Shown here one piece after another: positions 15,913 through 23,634 of a stretch of DNA of 64,000 nt. Below the pieces are notes generated by a model. The model worked only from the letters and a program-made list of their open reading frames with translations. It made no database searches and was not told the origin of the DNA. The stretch comes from Burkholderiales bacterium (GTDB lineage Bacteria > Pseudomonadota > Gammaproteobacteria > Burkholderiales > Burkholderiaceae_C), in NCBI GenBank assembly GCA_016223165.1, contig JACRPO010000007.1:62001-126000 (forward strand), in the 5' to 3' direction. The number at the start of each line of letters is the position of its first letter. Positions within the stretch are counted from its first letter, which is position 1. A program made the position numbers and the translations under genes.

Positions 15913-17238
15913 ATGACATTGCTGAGCGCGCCCGACCTGCCCCTGCCCGACTGGGGCGTGGTCGCGGTATTCGCCATCGTCTACCTCGGCATGTTCCTCG
16001 GCGGCCTGCCGCGCCTGAAGCTCGACCGATCGGGCGTGGCGCTGCTGGGCGCCATCGCGATGATCGCCCTCACCGGCATGCCGCTCCAGGAGGCGGCGCG
16101 CGCGGTCGACCTGCCCACGCTCGTGCTGCTGTTCGCCTTCATGGTGGTGTCGGCGCAGATGCGGCTGGGCGGCTTCTATGCCGAGGTGACACGCGCGGTG
16201 GGCCGCATGCCGCTGGCGCGCGAGGGCCTGCTCGCGGTGCTCATCGCCGTCGCGGCGGCGCTGTCGGCGGTGTTCTCCAACGACGTGATCTGCCTCGCGA
16301 TGACGCCGGTGGTGGCGCGCATCTGCCTCGAGCGCCGGCTCGACCCGTTGCCCTGTCTCGTCGGCCTGGCCTGCGCGGCCAACATCGGCTCGGCGGCGAC
16401 GCTGATCGGCAACCCGCAGAACATGCTCATCGGCTCGCTGCTGGACCTGCCGTTCGCCGGTTATGTGCGTGCCGCGCTGGTACCGGTGGTGCTGTCGCTC
16501 GTGGCCCTGTGGGCCTGGCTCGCTTTCGGGCCCGGTGCGCGCAGGGCGCGCTCCGCCGCTGCGGCCGGCCCCGCGCCACCGGCGGGCGCGGCCGTGGTGC
16601 CGACACTGCCCACCGTGGCGAGCGCGGCCGATGCCGACTCGCCGGCCTTCGACCGCTGGCAGACGGCCAAGGGTCTCGCCGTCGCCGCCACGCTGATGCT
16701 CGTCTTCCTCTTCACGGGCTGGCCACGCGAGGTGGCCGCGCTTGTCGGCGCCGGCGTGCTGCTGCTCAGCCGGCGCCTGCATTCGGCGCAGGTGATGGGC
16801 TATGTCGACTGGCCGCTGCTGCTGCTGTTCATCGGCCTGTTCGTCGTCAACCACGCCTTCCAGGGCACGGGGCTGGCGGCGCAGGCCGTGGCCTGGCTTG
16901 CGGCGCAGGGTGTGCACCTGCACGAGCCCGGGGCGCTGCTGGTGCTCGGCGTGGCCCTTTCGAACCTCGTGTCCAACGTGCCGGCGGTGATGCTGCTGCT
17001 GCCGCACCTGGGTGAAGCCGGCAGCGCGGCCGCGCATGACGCCGGCGTGCTGCTGGCGCTGGCCAGCACCTTCGCGGGCAACCTGCTGCTCGTGGGCTCG
17101 ATCGCCAACCTCATCGTCGTCGACCTCGCCGAGAAGGCCGGCCTGCGCATCGACTGGGCGGCGCACGCACGCATCGGTGTGCCGGTGACGCTGATCTCGC
17201 TTGCCATCCTCTGGGGCTGGCTGGCGCCGATGGCCTGA
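15913..17238 (+). CDS. SLC13/ArsB-superfamily anion transporter
   Basis: 441 residues with about 10-11 membrane segments in two halves separated by a hydrophilic, Ala/Pro-rich loop (about residues 210-255). Features of the ion-transporter superfamily are seen: FSNDVICLAMTPVV and CAANIGSAATLIGNPQNMLI in the first half and the mirrored ALSNLVSNVPAVMLLLPH and ASTFAGNLLLVGSIANLIV in the second half, i.e. the paired SNT/GNP-type substrate-binding hairpins. Substrate cannot be told from sequence; arsenite, sulfate, dicarboxylates or sodium-coupled anions are possible. No ars genes are nearby. It is a stand-alone gene between the operon terminator and a structured repeat. Confidence 0.82.
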   Translation: MTLLSAPDLPLPDWGVVAVFAIVYLGMFLGGLPRLKLDRSGVALLGAIAMIALTGMPLQEAARAVDLPTLVLLFAFMVVSAQMRLGGFYAEVTRAVGRMPLAREGLLAVLIAVAAALSAVFSNDVICLAMTPVVARICLERRLDPLPCLVGLACAANIGSAATLIGNPQNMLIGSLLDLPFAGYVRAALVPVVLSLVALWAWLAFGPGARRARSAAAAGPAPPAGAAVVPTLPTVASAADADSPAFDRWQTAKGLAVAATLMLVFLFTGWPREVAALVGAGVLLLSRRLHSAQVMGYVDWPLLLLFIGLFVVNHAFQGTGLAAQAVAWLAAQGVHLHEPGALLVLGVALSNLVSNVPAVMLLLPHLGEAGSAAAHDAGVLLALASTFAGNLLLVGSIANLIVVDLAEKAGLRIDWAAHARIGVPVTLISLAILWGWLAPMA

Positions 17239-17325
17239 TGCGCAGCGGTTTGCGATGAGGTAGTTGGCGAGTTCGCGGGGCGTGCGGCGCGGCGTTCTCT
17301 CTCTCGCGGTCGCGTGCGGCGGTCA

Positions 17326-17634
17326 TGGCGCGCCAAAGACGCCGGGTGGTCGGCTCCGCAAATGTCCTCTTCCGGCGGCCCAGCTTCGCTGGTCCCCCGG
17401 ATGCCCCCTTGATTTCGCTTCACCGACCACCCGGCATCCTTGGCGTGGCACCGGGGTTTGTCTTTGACGAGGGCATGCCACAGAGAGTGCCGGATCGGGA
17501 CGATAGGGCGCCCTGCACAGCGAGGTAAAGGGGGCATTCGGGGGACCAGCGAAGCTGGGCCGCCGAAAGAGGACACGAGCGGTGCAGGGCGCCCCGTCGG
17601 CCCGATCCCGCCACCGCACGCCGCAGTGCGATCC
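17326..17634. repeat. Structured intergenic repeat, copy 1 (paired inverted modules)
   Basis: This 309-bp element fills most of the 491-bp gap 17239-17729, which holds no convincing gene. It has two hairpin modules. Module A: arms 17331-17353 and 17423-17445 (23 bp, two mismatches). Module B: arms 17492-17518 and 17582-17608 (27 bp, three mismatches). The interiors of A (17362-17419) and B are near-perfect inverted copies of each other, each with a small CCAGCTTCGCTGG-type tip. A second copy lies at 57598-57920 with compensatory changes in the arms. Short open frames here and on the other strand are by-products of the repeat. Its class (REP/BIME-like, small non-autonomous element or RNA) is unknown. 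Confidence 0.85.
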
Positions 17635-17729
17635 GGTCAAGTCAAGGGGCCGAAGCACCTTGGCTCGTGAGACCTTCAGCCCCCGTGCGCAGGCGTGGGG
17701 CCTTCATGGGCCTGTGCTAGGGTCCCTCG

Positions 17730-18692
17730 ATGCCCCTTCCACGTTGGTCATCCCGATTGCAGCCGCTCTGGCAGCGCTTGCGCAACTGGCTGGCCAAGCG
17801 CGTCGGCCTGCTGCGCGGGCGCTGGCTGCTCCTTGAAATCGAGGCCTCGGTCGCGAGCTGGACCTGGTGGCCGATGCCCTGGAGCCGCTCGAGCTGGGAC
17901 TGCGCGCTCTACCGTCCCGCCGGGCTCGCCGACGACGAAGAGGCGCCGCTCATCGTGCTGCTGCACGGCTGCGGCCAGCAGGCGATGGAATTCGCGCATG
18001 CCACCGGCCTCGTCGCCGCCGCCGCGCGCGGGCGCTTTCGCCTGCTCTGCCCCGAGCAGCGCGAGCGTGCCAATGCCTGGCGCTGCTGGAACTGGTTCCA
18101 CTCGCCGGCGCAGAACGGGCAGGGCGAGCTGCAGGTGGTGCTGCAGGCGCTTGACGCCGCGGCGCTGAAAGTGCGCTCGAACCAGGTCGCGGCGATGGGC
18201 CTTTCCGCCGGCGGCGGCCTGGCGGCGCTGCTCGCCTTCCATCACGCCGCGCGCTTCGATGCCGTGGTCACGGTGGCTGCGCCGCCGCTGCTCGGCCGCG
18301 CCAGCCTGCAGGACCCGCGCAAGGTGATGAAGGAAGGTCTCGCCATCTCGCCGATGTTGGCCGCGCTGCACATCGATCGCTGCGCGCCGCTGCTCGTGCT
18401 GCACGGCGCCGACGACGACGTGGTCACGCCGCGTTGCGCCGAGCAGCTCGCCGACCAGGCCCTGCACGTGCTGCGGCGGCGCCTCGGCGAGCTCAGTGCC
18501 CATGCGCTCGACGACGGCGTCGAGCACCTGGCGGGCTCGCGCCTCGTGCTGCGCCGGCGGCTGCTGAGCGGCCTCGGCCATGCCTGGAGCGGCGGCGCCG
18601 GCGGCCATCCGCACGTGACACGCGGCGGGCCGTCGATCACGGCGCTGGCGCTCGGCTTCCTGCGCGAGGCCGGCGTGGCCTTGCGCACCTGA
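17730..18692 (+). CDS. PHB-depolymerase-family esterase (alpha/beta hydrolase)
   Basis: 320 residues. The alpha/beta-hydrolase core shows the oxyanion-hole sequence LLHGCGQ (about 77-83), the nucleophile in GLSAGG (Ser159), an acid in HGADDDVV (about Asp229) and His284 in GLGHAWSGG, the pattern of the LpqC/PHB-depolymerase esterase family. No clear signal peptide is present, although the first 35 residues are basic and hydrophobic; the enzyme could be cytoplasmic or membrane-associated. Members hydrolyse short polyhydroxyalkanoate or feruloyl-type esters; the real substrate is not evident. Stand-alone gene, converging on the lysoplasmalogenase-like gene on the other strand. Confidence 0.85.
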   Translation: MPLPRWSSRLQPLWQRLRNWLAKRVGLLRGRWLLLEIEASVASWTWWPMPWSRSSWDCALYRPAGLADDEEAPLIVLLHGCGQQAMEFAHATGLVAAAARGRFRLLCPEQRERANAWRCWNWFHSPAQNGQGELQVVLQALDAAALKVRSNQVAAMGLSAGGGLAALLAFHHAARFDAVVTVAAPPLLGRASLQDPRKVMKEGLAISPMLAALHIDRCAPLLVLHGADDDVVTPRCAEQLADQALHVLRRRLGELSAHALDDGVEHLAGSRLVLRRRLLSGLGHAWSGGAGGHPHVTRGGPSITALALGFLREAGVALRT

Positions 18693-18714
18693 ACGGCCTG
18701 AACCGCCTGAACCG
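18688..18714. repeat. Three 9-bp tandem repeats at the end of the esterase gene
   Basis: Units CCTGAACGG, CCTGAACCG and CCTGAACCG run in tandem from within the esterase stop codon into the convergent gap. A small CACGGC/GCCGTG hairpin follows. The same 9-bp periodicity is seen in the glucokinase insertion at 30858-30911. Confidence 0.6.
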
Positions 18715-18746
18715 CCACGGCCGGCAGCCGTGGGCCGCGCGCTCGA

Positions 18747-19478
18747 TCAGGGCCTGCGCCGCGGCGCCAGCCACGAGGCGATGCACCATTGCGCCGCCCA
18801 GTAGCTGGCGAGGATCCACAGGCTCGCCAGCGGCAGCGGGCCGGCAAACTTGTTCGTGGCCAGCAACGCGTCGGAGACGACGAAGAGCGCGCCGCCCACG
18901 GCGAGCACGAGGCCGCGCGGCTCGCCGCGGCGCCACAGCACCGCCGCTTGCGCGGCCATCGAGGCCAGGCACGCCACATAGGCGAGCACCGGTGCCTGCA
19001 GGCCCGTGGGCACGCCGGGCCAGAGGCGCCACAGGATGAGGCCAGCGGCCAGCGCATAGGCGGCGAAGGCCGGCCACCAGGCGGCCAGCCGATGCCGGCG
19101 CGTGAAGGCGACGAGGTAGGCCAGGTGCGCCAGCAGGAAGGCGACGAGCCCGGGCAGGAAGCCCTCCTTCGGCCACAGCAGCGCCACGTCGCCGGCGAGC
19201 GAGAGCCACAGGCCGACCAGCACCCATCGGCGGGCCCTTGCGTCAGCGGCCGCGGGACCGACCTCGGCGCCACCCGCGCCGCCGGTGACCGCGCCACGCC
19301 CCGCGGCGTAGGCGATGACACACAGCGTGGCCAGTGGCTTGAAGATGAAGTTGAGCACAGGCATCGCCAACGCCCAGGGCGCCGATGCAATGGCGAGCGC
19401 CGCGCAGCCGCAAAGGCCGGCAGCGAGCCAGCGTTCGCGCCGCACGCCGGTGTCGCCTGCAGCACCGTGCATCGTCAC
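18747..19478 (-). CDS. YhhN/TMEM86-family lysoplasmalogenase-like membrane protein
   Basis: 243 residues from a GTG at 19478 whose first bases overlap the rep stop codon (GTGA); an ATG at 19472 is also possible. About eight hydrophobic segments cover residues 15-235. Conserved YhhN features are visible: PLATLCVIAYA near the start, LWLSLAGDVALLWP, and GGALFVVSDALLATNKF in the second half; the two Asp-containing membrane motifs are the presumed catalytic residues of the family, which cleaves the vinyl-ether bond of lysoplasmalogens in animals. The bacterial role is uncertain. It is co-transcribed behind the helicase gene, probably by chance of operon layout. Confidence 0.85.
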   Translation of the reverse strand: MTMHGAAGDTGVRRERWLAAGLCGCAALAIASAPWALAMPVLNFIFKPLATLCVIAYAAGRGAVTGGAGGAEVGPAAADARARRWVLVGLWLSLAGDVALLWPKEGFLPGLVAFLLAHLAYLVAFTRRHRLAAWWPAFAAYALAAGLILWRLWPGVPTGLQAPVLAYVACLASMAAQAAVLWRRGEPRGLVLAVGGALFVVSDALLATNKFAGPLPLASLWILASYWAAQWCIASWLAPRRRP

Positions 19479-21619
19479 CCGGCGGCGGCCGTCCTGGATG
19501 CGGCTTGCGCGGCCTGTGCTGTCTCGCTGGCCTGCACGCGCGCCGCGAGCTCGGCGCGGATGCGCTTGAGCCGCTCTCGCGGGTCTTCCTTCACCGCCAC
19601 CTCGTCGAGCTTCATCTCGGCGACGAAGCGGCTGGGCAGGCCCGCCACCATCTCGCGCCCACGCTTGCGCCGGCGCAGCCAGCTCACGGCCAGCGTGCGC
19701 TGCGCGCGCGTGATACCGACATACATGAGGCGGCGCTCCTCTTCCAGCCGCGCGGCGGTCATCTCTTCCTCGCTGCCCTTGAACGGCAGCAGGCCCTCGT
19801 TGACGCCGACCAGCACCACGTGCGGCCACTCCAGGCCCTTGGCGGCATGCAGCGTCGACAGCGTCACCACGTCGGTGTCCTCGCCGCGCTCGGCGATGCT
19901 GATGATGATGCTGATCGTCTGCGCCACGTCGAAGACGCTCTGGCGCTCGCTCTCGAAGGTGCCGCCTTCCTGCGTGATCTCGCCGCCGCAGCGCTTGGCG
20001 ATCCAGTCGACGAAGTCGAGCACGTTGCTCCAGCGTGCCGTCGCGAGCTTCTCGCTGTCCTCGCTGTCGAAAAGGTGCTGCTCGTAGCCGATGTCCTTGA
20101 GCCAGCCGAGCAGCAGCACCTTGGCATCCTCGCTGCCCGTGCTGTGGCGGGCGCGGTACTCGAAGTCGTTGACGAAGCGGCCAAACTCGTGCAGCGCGTC
20201 GATCGCCTTGCCCTTGAGCGCGGCGCCGAGCGTGGGCGCGAACAGCGCCTCGAACAGGCTCTCCTTGCGCGGCGTGGCGAACTCGCCGAGCGAGGCGAGC
20301 GTCTGGTGACCGATGCCGCGCTTGGGTGTCGTCACGGCGCGCAGGAAGGCGGGGTCGTCGTCGTTGTTGACGATGAGGCGCAGCCAGGCGCACAGGTCCT
20401 TGATCTCGGCGCGGTCGAAGTAGCTCGTGCCGCCGCTGACCTTGTAGGGGATCTGCGCGGCGCGCAGCTTCTGCTCGAAGACCTTGGCCTGGTGGTTGGC
20501 GCGGTAGAGCACGGCGATGTCGGCAAACCGCACGGGCTGCACGGCGCCATCGACCGAGTGCACGCCGAGCTGCCCGCCCCGCAACGCCTGGATGCGCGCC
20601 ACGACGCGCTCGGCTTCGTGCTCCTCGCCGTCGCACTCGATCACCTTCACCGGCTCGCCCTCGCCGAGCTCGCTCCACAGCTTCTTCTCGAACAGCTTGG
20701 GGTTCTTCGCGATCACCGCGTTGGCGGCGTGCAGGATGTGGCCGGTGCTGCGGTAGTTCTGCTCGAGCGGAATGACCTTGAGCGAAGGGAACTCCTGCGG
20801 CAGCCGCTTGAGGTTGTCGATCGTCGCGCCGCGCCAGCCGTAGATGCTCTGGTCGTCGTCGCCCACGGCGGTGAAGGGCGTGCGCCCGGGCGTGGCGCCC
20901 TGGCTGCCGACGAGCATCTTCAGGAGCTCATACTGCACGGCGTTGGTGTCTTGGTATTCATCCACCAGCACATGGCCGAACAGGGCCTGCCACTTGGCGC
21001 GCGCCTCGTCGTCGCGCCGCATCAGGGCCAGCGGCAGGCCGAGCAGGTCGTCGAAGTCCACCGCCTGGTAGGCCAGCAGCCGCTCCTGGTACAGGCGCAT
21101 CACGCGCGCGGCGACGCGCTCGTCGTCGTTGGCGGCGGCCGCCTCGGCGGCGTCGGCATCGAGGCCCTGGTTCTTCCACAGGCTGATGGCCCATTGCCAG
21201 CGGCGCGCGAGCGCGTTGTCGGTATTGCCGCCGCAATCGCGCATCACGCCCAGCACGTCGTCGCTGTCGAGGATGCTGAAGTTGGGCTTCAGGCCCACGC
21301 GCTCGCCATCGGCGCGCAGCATGCGCACGCCCAGGCTGTGGAAGGTGCTGACGACGAGGTCCTTGGCCGCGCGCGGCCCCACCAGCGCCTTGGCACGCTC
21401 GCGCATCTCGGCCGCGGCCTTGTTGGTGAAGGTGATGGCCGCGATCTGCTTCGGTGCGAGGCCGTGCTGCAGCAGCCTGGCGATCTTGTGCACGATGACG
21501 CGCGTCTTGCCCGAGCCGGCCCCGGCCAGCACGAGGCAGGGGCCGGCGAGGTGGTGCACAGCTTCGAGCTGCGCCGGGTTCAGGGACGGCGCCTGCGACG
21601 ATTGGGAGCGGGCATTCAT
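19475..21619 (-). CDS. rep: ATP-dependent DNA helicase Rep (UvrD/REP superfamily 1)
   Basis: 714 residues, full length for Rep. All superfamily-1 motifs are readable: Walker A GAGSGKT (33-39), motif Ia AAITFTNKAAAEM, Walker B DEYQDTN, motif III VGDDDQSIYGWRGA, motif IV LEQNYRST, motif V VTLSTLHAAKGLEW and motif VI GITRAQR. It unwinds DNA 3' to 5', helping replication forks past bound proteins. Rep is favoured over UvrD because of length, the YQDTN/VGDDDQSIYGWRGA sequence style and the absence of a UvrD-type C-terminal extension. Starts at ATG 21619; the gene is followed by the coupled YhhN-family gene. Confidence 0.93.
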   Translation of the reverse strand: MNARSQSSQAPSLNPAQLEAVHHLAGPCLVLAGAGSGKTRVIVHKIARLLQHGLAPKQIAAITFTNKAAAEMRERAKALVGPRAAKDLVVSTFHSLGVRMLRADGERVGLKPNFSILDSDDVLGVMRDCGGNTDNALARRWQWAISLWKNQGLDADAAEAAAANDDERVAARVMRLYQERLLAYQAVDFDDLLGLPLALMRRDDEARAKWQALFGHVLVDEYQDTNAVQYELLKMLVGSQGATPGRTPFTAVGDDDQSIYGWRGATIDNLKRLPQEFPSLKVIPLEQNYRSTGHILHAANAVIAKNPKLFEKKLWSELGEGEPVKVIECDGEEHEAERVVARIQALRGGQLGVHSVDGAVQPVRFADIAVLYRANHQAKVFEQKLRAAQIPYKVSGGTSYFDRAEIKDLCAWLRLIVNNDDDPAFLRAVTTPKRGIGHQTLASLGEFATPRKESLFEALFAPTLGAALKGKAIDALHEFGRFVNDFEYRARHSTGSEDAKVLLLGWLKDIGYEQHLFDSEDSEKLATARWSNVLDFVDWIAKRCGGEITQEGGTFESERQSVFDVAQTISIIISIAERGEDTDVVTLSTLHAAKGLEWPHVVLVGVNEGLLPFKGSEEEMTAARLEEERRLMYVGITRAQRTLAVSWLRRRKRGREMVAGLPSRFVAEMKLDEVAVKEDPRERLKRIRAELAARVQASETAQAAQAASRTAAAG

Positions 21620-21764
21620 GAGGGCGGCGGATCATAGCGGCGCCCCTCGACGGCGCCGGGCGGGCGGCGCGGAATGCGGCGCCGGCGCACGCCGTACACG
21701 CTGTCACCGGCAGTTGCACCGCCGCGACGGCGGCGCCTCGCCGGCCAACATCGAGGAGACTGAC

Positions 21765-22304
21765 ATGCATGCAGGACAAGGGCTGTCGCGTGCGGTGCTG
21801 GGCACCGTTGCGACGCTGGCACTCGCGCTCGCCGCATTGCAGGCACGGGCAACCGACGAACCGAGCATCGAGATCCGGTTGCACGGCTTCAGCGAGGTGC
21901 CGGTGGTCTCGACGGTCGCGCAGGGCCGCTTCAAGGCCTGGCTCGACCAGGGCATCGTGCGCTACGAGCTCAGCTACAGCGGCCTCGAAGGCGACGTGCG
22001 GCAGGCCCACATCCACCTCGGCCAGCGCGGCGTCAACGGCGGCATCATGGTCTGGTTGTGCCAGACCTCGTTCAACGTCGATCCGCTGGGCCGCGCGCCG
22101 ATCTGCCCGCCGTCGGGTTCGGTGTCCGGGGTGCTCGACGCGTCCGTCATCGGTGCGCAGGCCGCCGCGCAGGGCGTGGCGGCCGGCGAGTTCGCCGAGT
22201 TCGTGGCCGCCGTGCGTGCCGGCGTGGCCTACGTCAACGTGCACTCCACGAAGTACCCGGGCGGCGAGCTGCGCGGGCAGCTGCAGGCGGGCCACCACCA
22301 CTGA
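21765..22304 (+). CDS. Secreted CHRD-domain protein
   Basis: 179 residues from ATG 21765 with a GAGGAG ribosome-binding site at 21753-21758. Signal peptide about 1-30 (ending ARATDEP). The remainder is one CHRD domain (about 33-175): LHGFSEVPVVSTVAQGRF at the start, GDVRQAHIHLGQRGVNGGI in the middle and YVNVHSTKYPGGELRGQL at the end, which are the diagnostic chordin-domain motifs. It ends with HHH. CHRD proteins are secreted or surface proteins of unclear function in bacteria. It points away from the rep gene and towards the DUF4382/DUF1501/DUF1800 block, with which CHRD genes often share exported, calcium- or matrix-related contexts (inference). Confidence 0.9.
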   Translation: MHAGQGLSRAVLGTVATLALALAALQARATDEPSIEIRLHGFSEVPVVSTVAQGRFKAWLDQGIVRYELSYSGLEGDVRQAHIHLGQRGVNGGIMVWLCQTSFNVDPLGRAPICPPSGSVSGVLDASVIGAQAAAQGVAAGEFAEFVAAVRAGVAYVNVHSTKYPGGELRGQLQAGHHH

Positions 22305-22374
22305 AGCGCGCACGCGGTTGGCAGCGCGGGCCCGCAGGTCGGGAGTGCTGCTCTCGACGGCTCCAGCTCTCAGT

Positions 22375-23565
22375 TCACGGGAACACGAAGTCCTGCGTCA
22401 CCGGCGCGGTGAGCGTGATGTCGGCCGACTTCGGTGTCGCGAAGCCCGTGGCGGTGGCCTCGAGCTTGTACAAGCCGACGCGCGGCGCGTCGGCCATCCA
22501 CGGGAAGCTCGTCGCCGCCGCCGCATAGGGCAGGCGAACCGGCGCGCCGGCCGGCAGCGTGAGCGTGTAGCGGCCATCGTTGGCGAGCGCGTTGGCGCTG
22601 CCGACCTCGACGCTCGGCCCGCCGGTGAACGACTGCAGCGCGCGCACGGCACCGCCGGTGTCGACGACGCTGGCGTTGGCCGTGATCGTGCCGCCCACCG
22701 CATGGCTGGCCGCCGAGGTGGGCGTGTCGATGCGCGCCGTCGGCGTGCCGAGGGTCGTGACGGCCGTCATGACCACCGGCACGCCGGTGACGACGGCGTT
22801 GACGCGGCCCGCGGCGGTGATGACGAGCTCATAGGTGCCCGCCGGCACCGGGTAGAGGCTGAACCTGCCGTCGGCCAGCGGCGGCGTGGCGCGGATCGGC
22901 ACGCCAGCGCTCTGCGCCGACACCGTGGTGCCGGGCGCCGCCAGCGAGAGGTCGAGGTAGCCCTCGATGCGCTGGCCGGCGTCGCTGAGGATCGGGATGA
23001 CGCTCAGCACCGGCTTGAGCAGGATCTTGCCCGAGTTGCCGGCGCGCACGAAGGACTTGCAGGCCTCGAAGTCGATGGCGAAGTCGGCAATGCGATCAGC
23101 CGCCACCTCGATGTGGACGTTGAGCTTGAGCCCGCTCTGCTGGCCGCTCGGCGTCGTCAGCGCCGTCTCGGCGCCGCCGATCGGCGTGACGGCATTGGCC
23201 AGCGGATTGGCCGGCGTGTTGGGGGCCAGCACCAGCCGCATCTGCGTGTAGATGCCGGCAGGCAGGCGCGCCTGCCCGAGCGGCTGCAAGGTGCCGTTGG
23301 TGAGCGTCAGCAGGTCGATGCGGTGCGGCGTGGGCAGCACCACCTCCTGCCACTCGCCTTCGGTGTCGGAGGCGGTGGCACTCTTGTGCACGCGCACCTT
23401 CTCCACGGTGACGAAGGCGGTCTCGAGGCCGCAGGCGGGCGCGTCGGTGAGTGAAAGGCGCAGGACGCCGGTGCCACCCTCCTCCACACCGCCGCCGCAG
23501 CCGGCCAGGGCGAGTGCGCCGAGCGAGGCGGCGAGTGCGAGGTGCTGGATCGGGGACATCTTCAT
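22375..23565 (-). CDS. DUF4382 lipoprotein
   Basis: 396 residues from ATG 23565. Lipoprotein signal with Cys23 (LALAGC) followed by a Gly run. Residues of about 33-190 are the DUF4382 domain: LRLSLTDAPACGLETAFVTV at the start, then LPAGIYTQMRLVL and the DFEACKSFVRAGNSGKILLKP end. Residues of about 200-390 form carboxypeptidase-regulatory/Ig-like beta domains (SLYPVPAGTYELVITAAGR), ending VTQDFVFP. Probably a surface-exposed or periplasmic beta-sandwich protein. It lies 69 bp downstream of the DUF1501 gene on the same strand and is likely part of the same operon. Confidence 0.88.
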   Translation of the reverse strand: MKMSPIQHLALAASLGALALAGCGGGVEEGGTGVLRLSLTDAPACGLETAFVTVEKVRVHKSATASDTEGEWQEVVLPTPHRIDLLTLTNGTLQPLGQARLPAGIYTQMRLVLAPNTPANPLANAVTPIGGAETALTTPSGQQSGLKLNVHIEVAADRIADFAIDFEACKSFVRAGNSGKILLKPVLSVIPILSDAGQRIEGYLDLSLAAPGTTVSAQSAGVPIRATPPLADGRFSLYPVPAGTYELVITAAGRVNAVVTGVPVVMTAVTTLGTPTARIDTPTSAASHAVGGTITANASVVDTGGAVRALQSFTGGPSVEVGSANALANDGRYTLTLPAGAPVRLPYAAAATSFPWMADAPRVGLYKLEATATGFATPKSADITLTAPVTQDFVFP

Positions 23566-23634
23566 CGTGCAGGTTCCGGGAGAGATCAGGGGGAGGTCAT
23601 GGCGAGGGTCGGGTCGGGCCGCCATGCGCGGCCC

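Noticed and set aside
17264..17670. Several open frames of 60-110 codons on both strands
   Set aside because: They all lie in the structured repeat, are mutually overlapping, and translate the inverted modules (RRPSFAGPP-type peptides). The same frames recur in the second repeat copy, so the signal is the DNA repeat and not protein coding.
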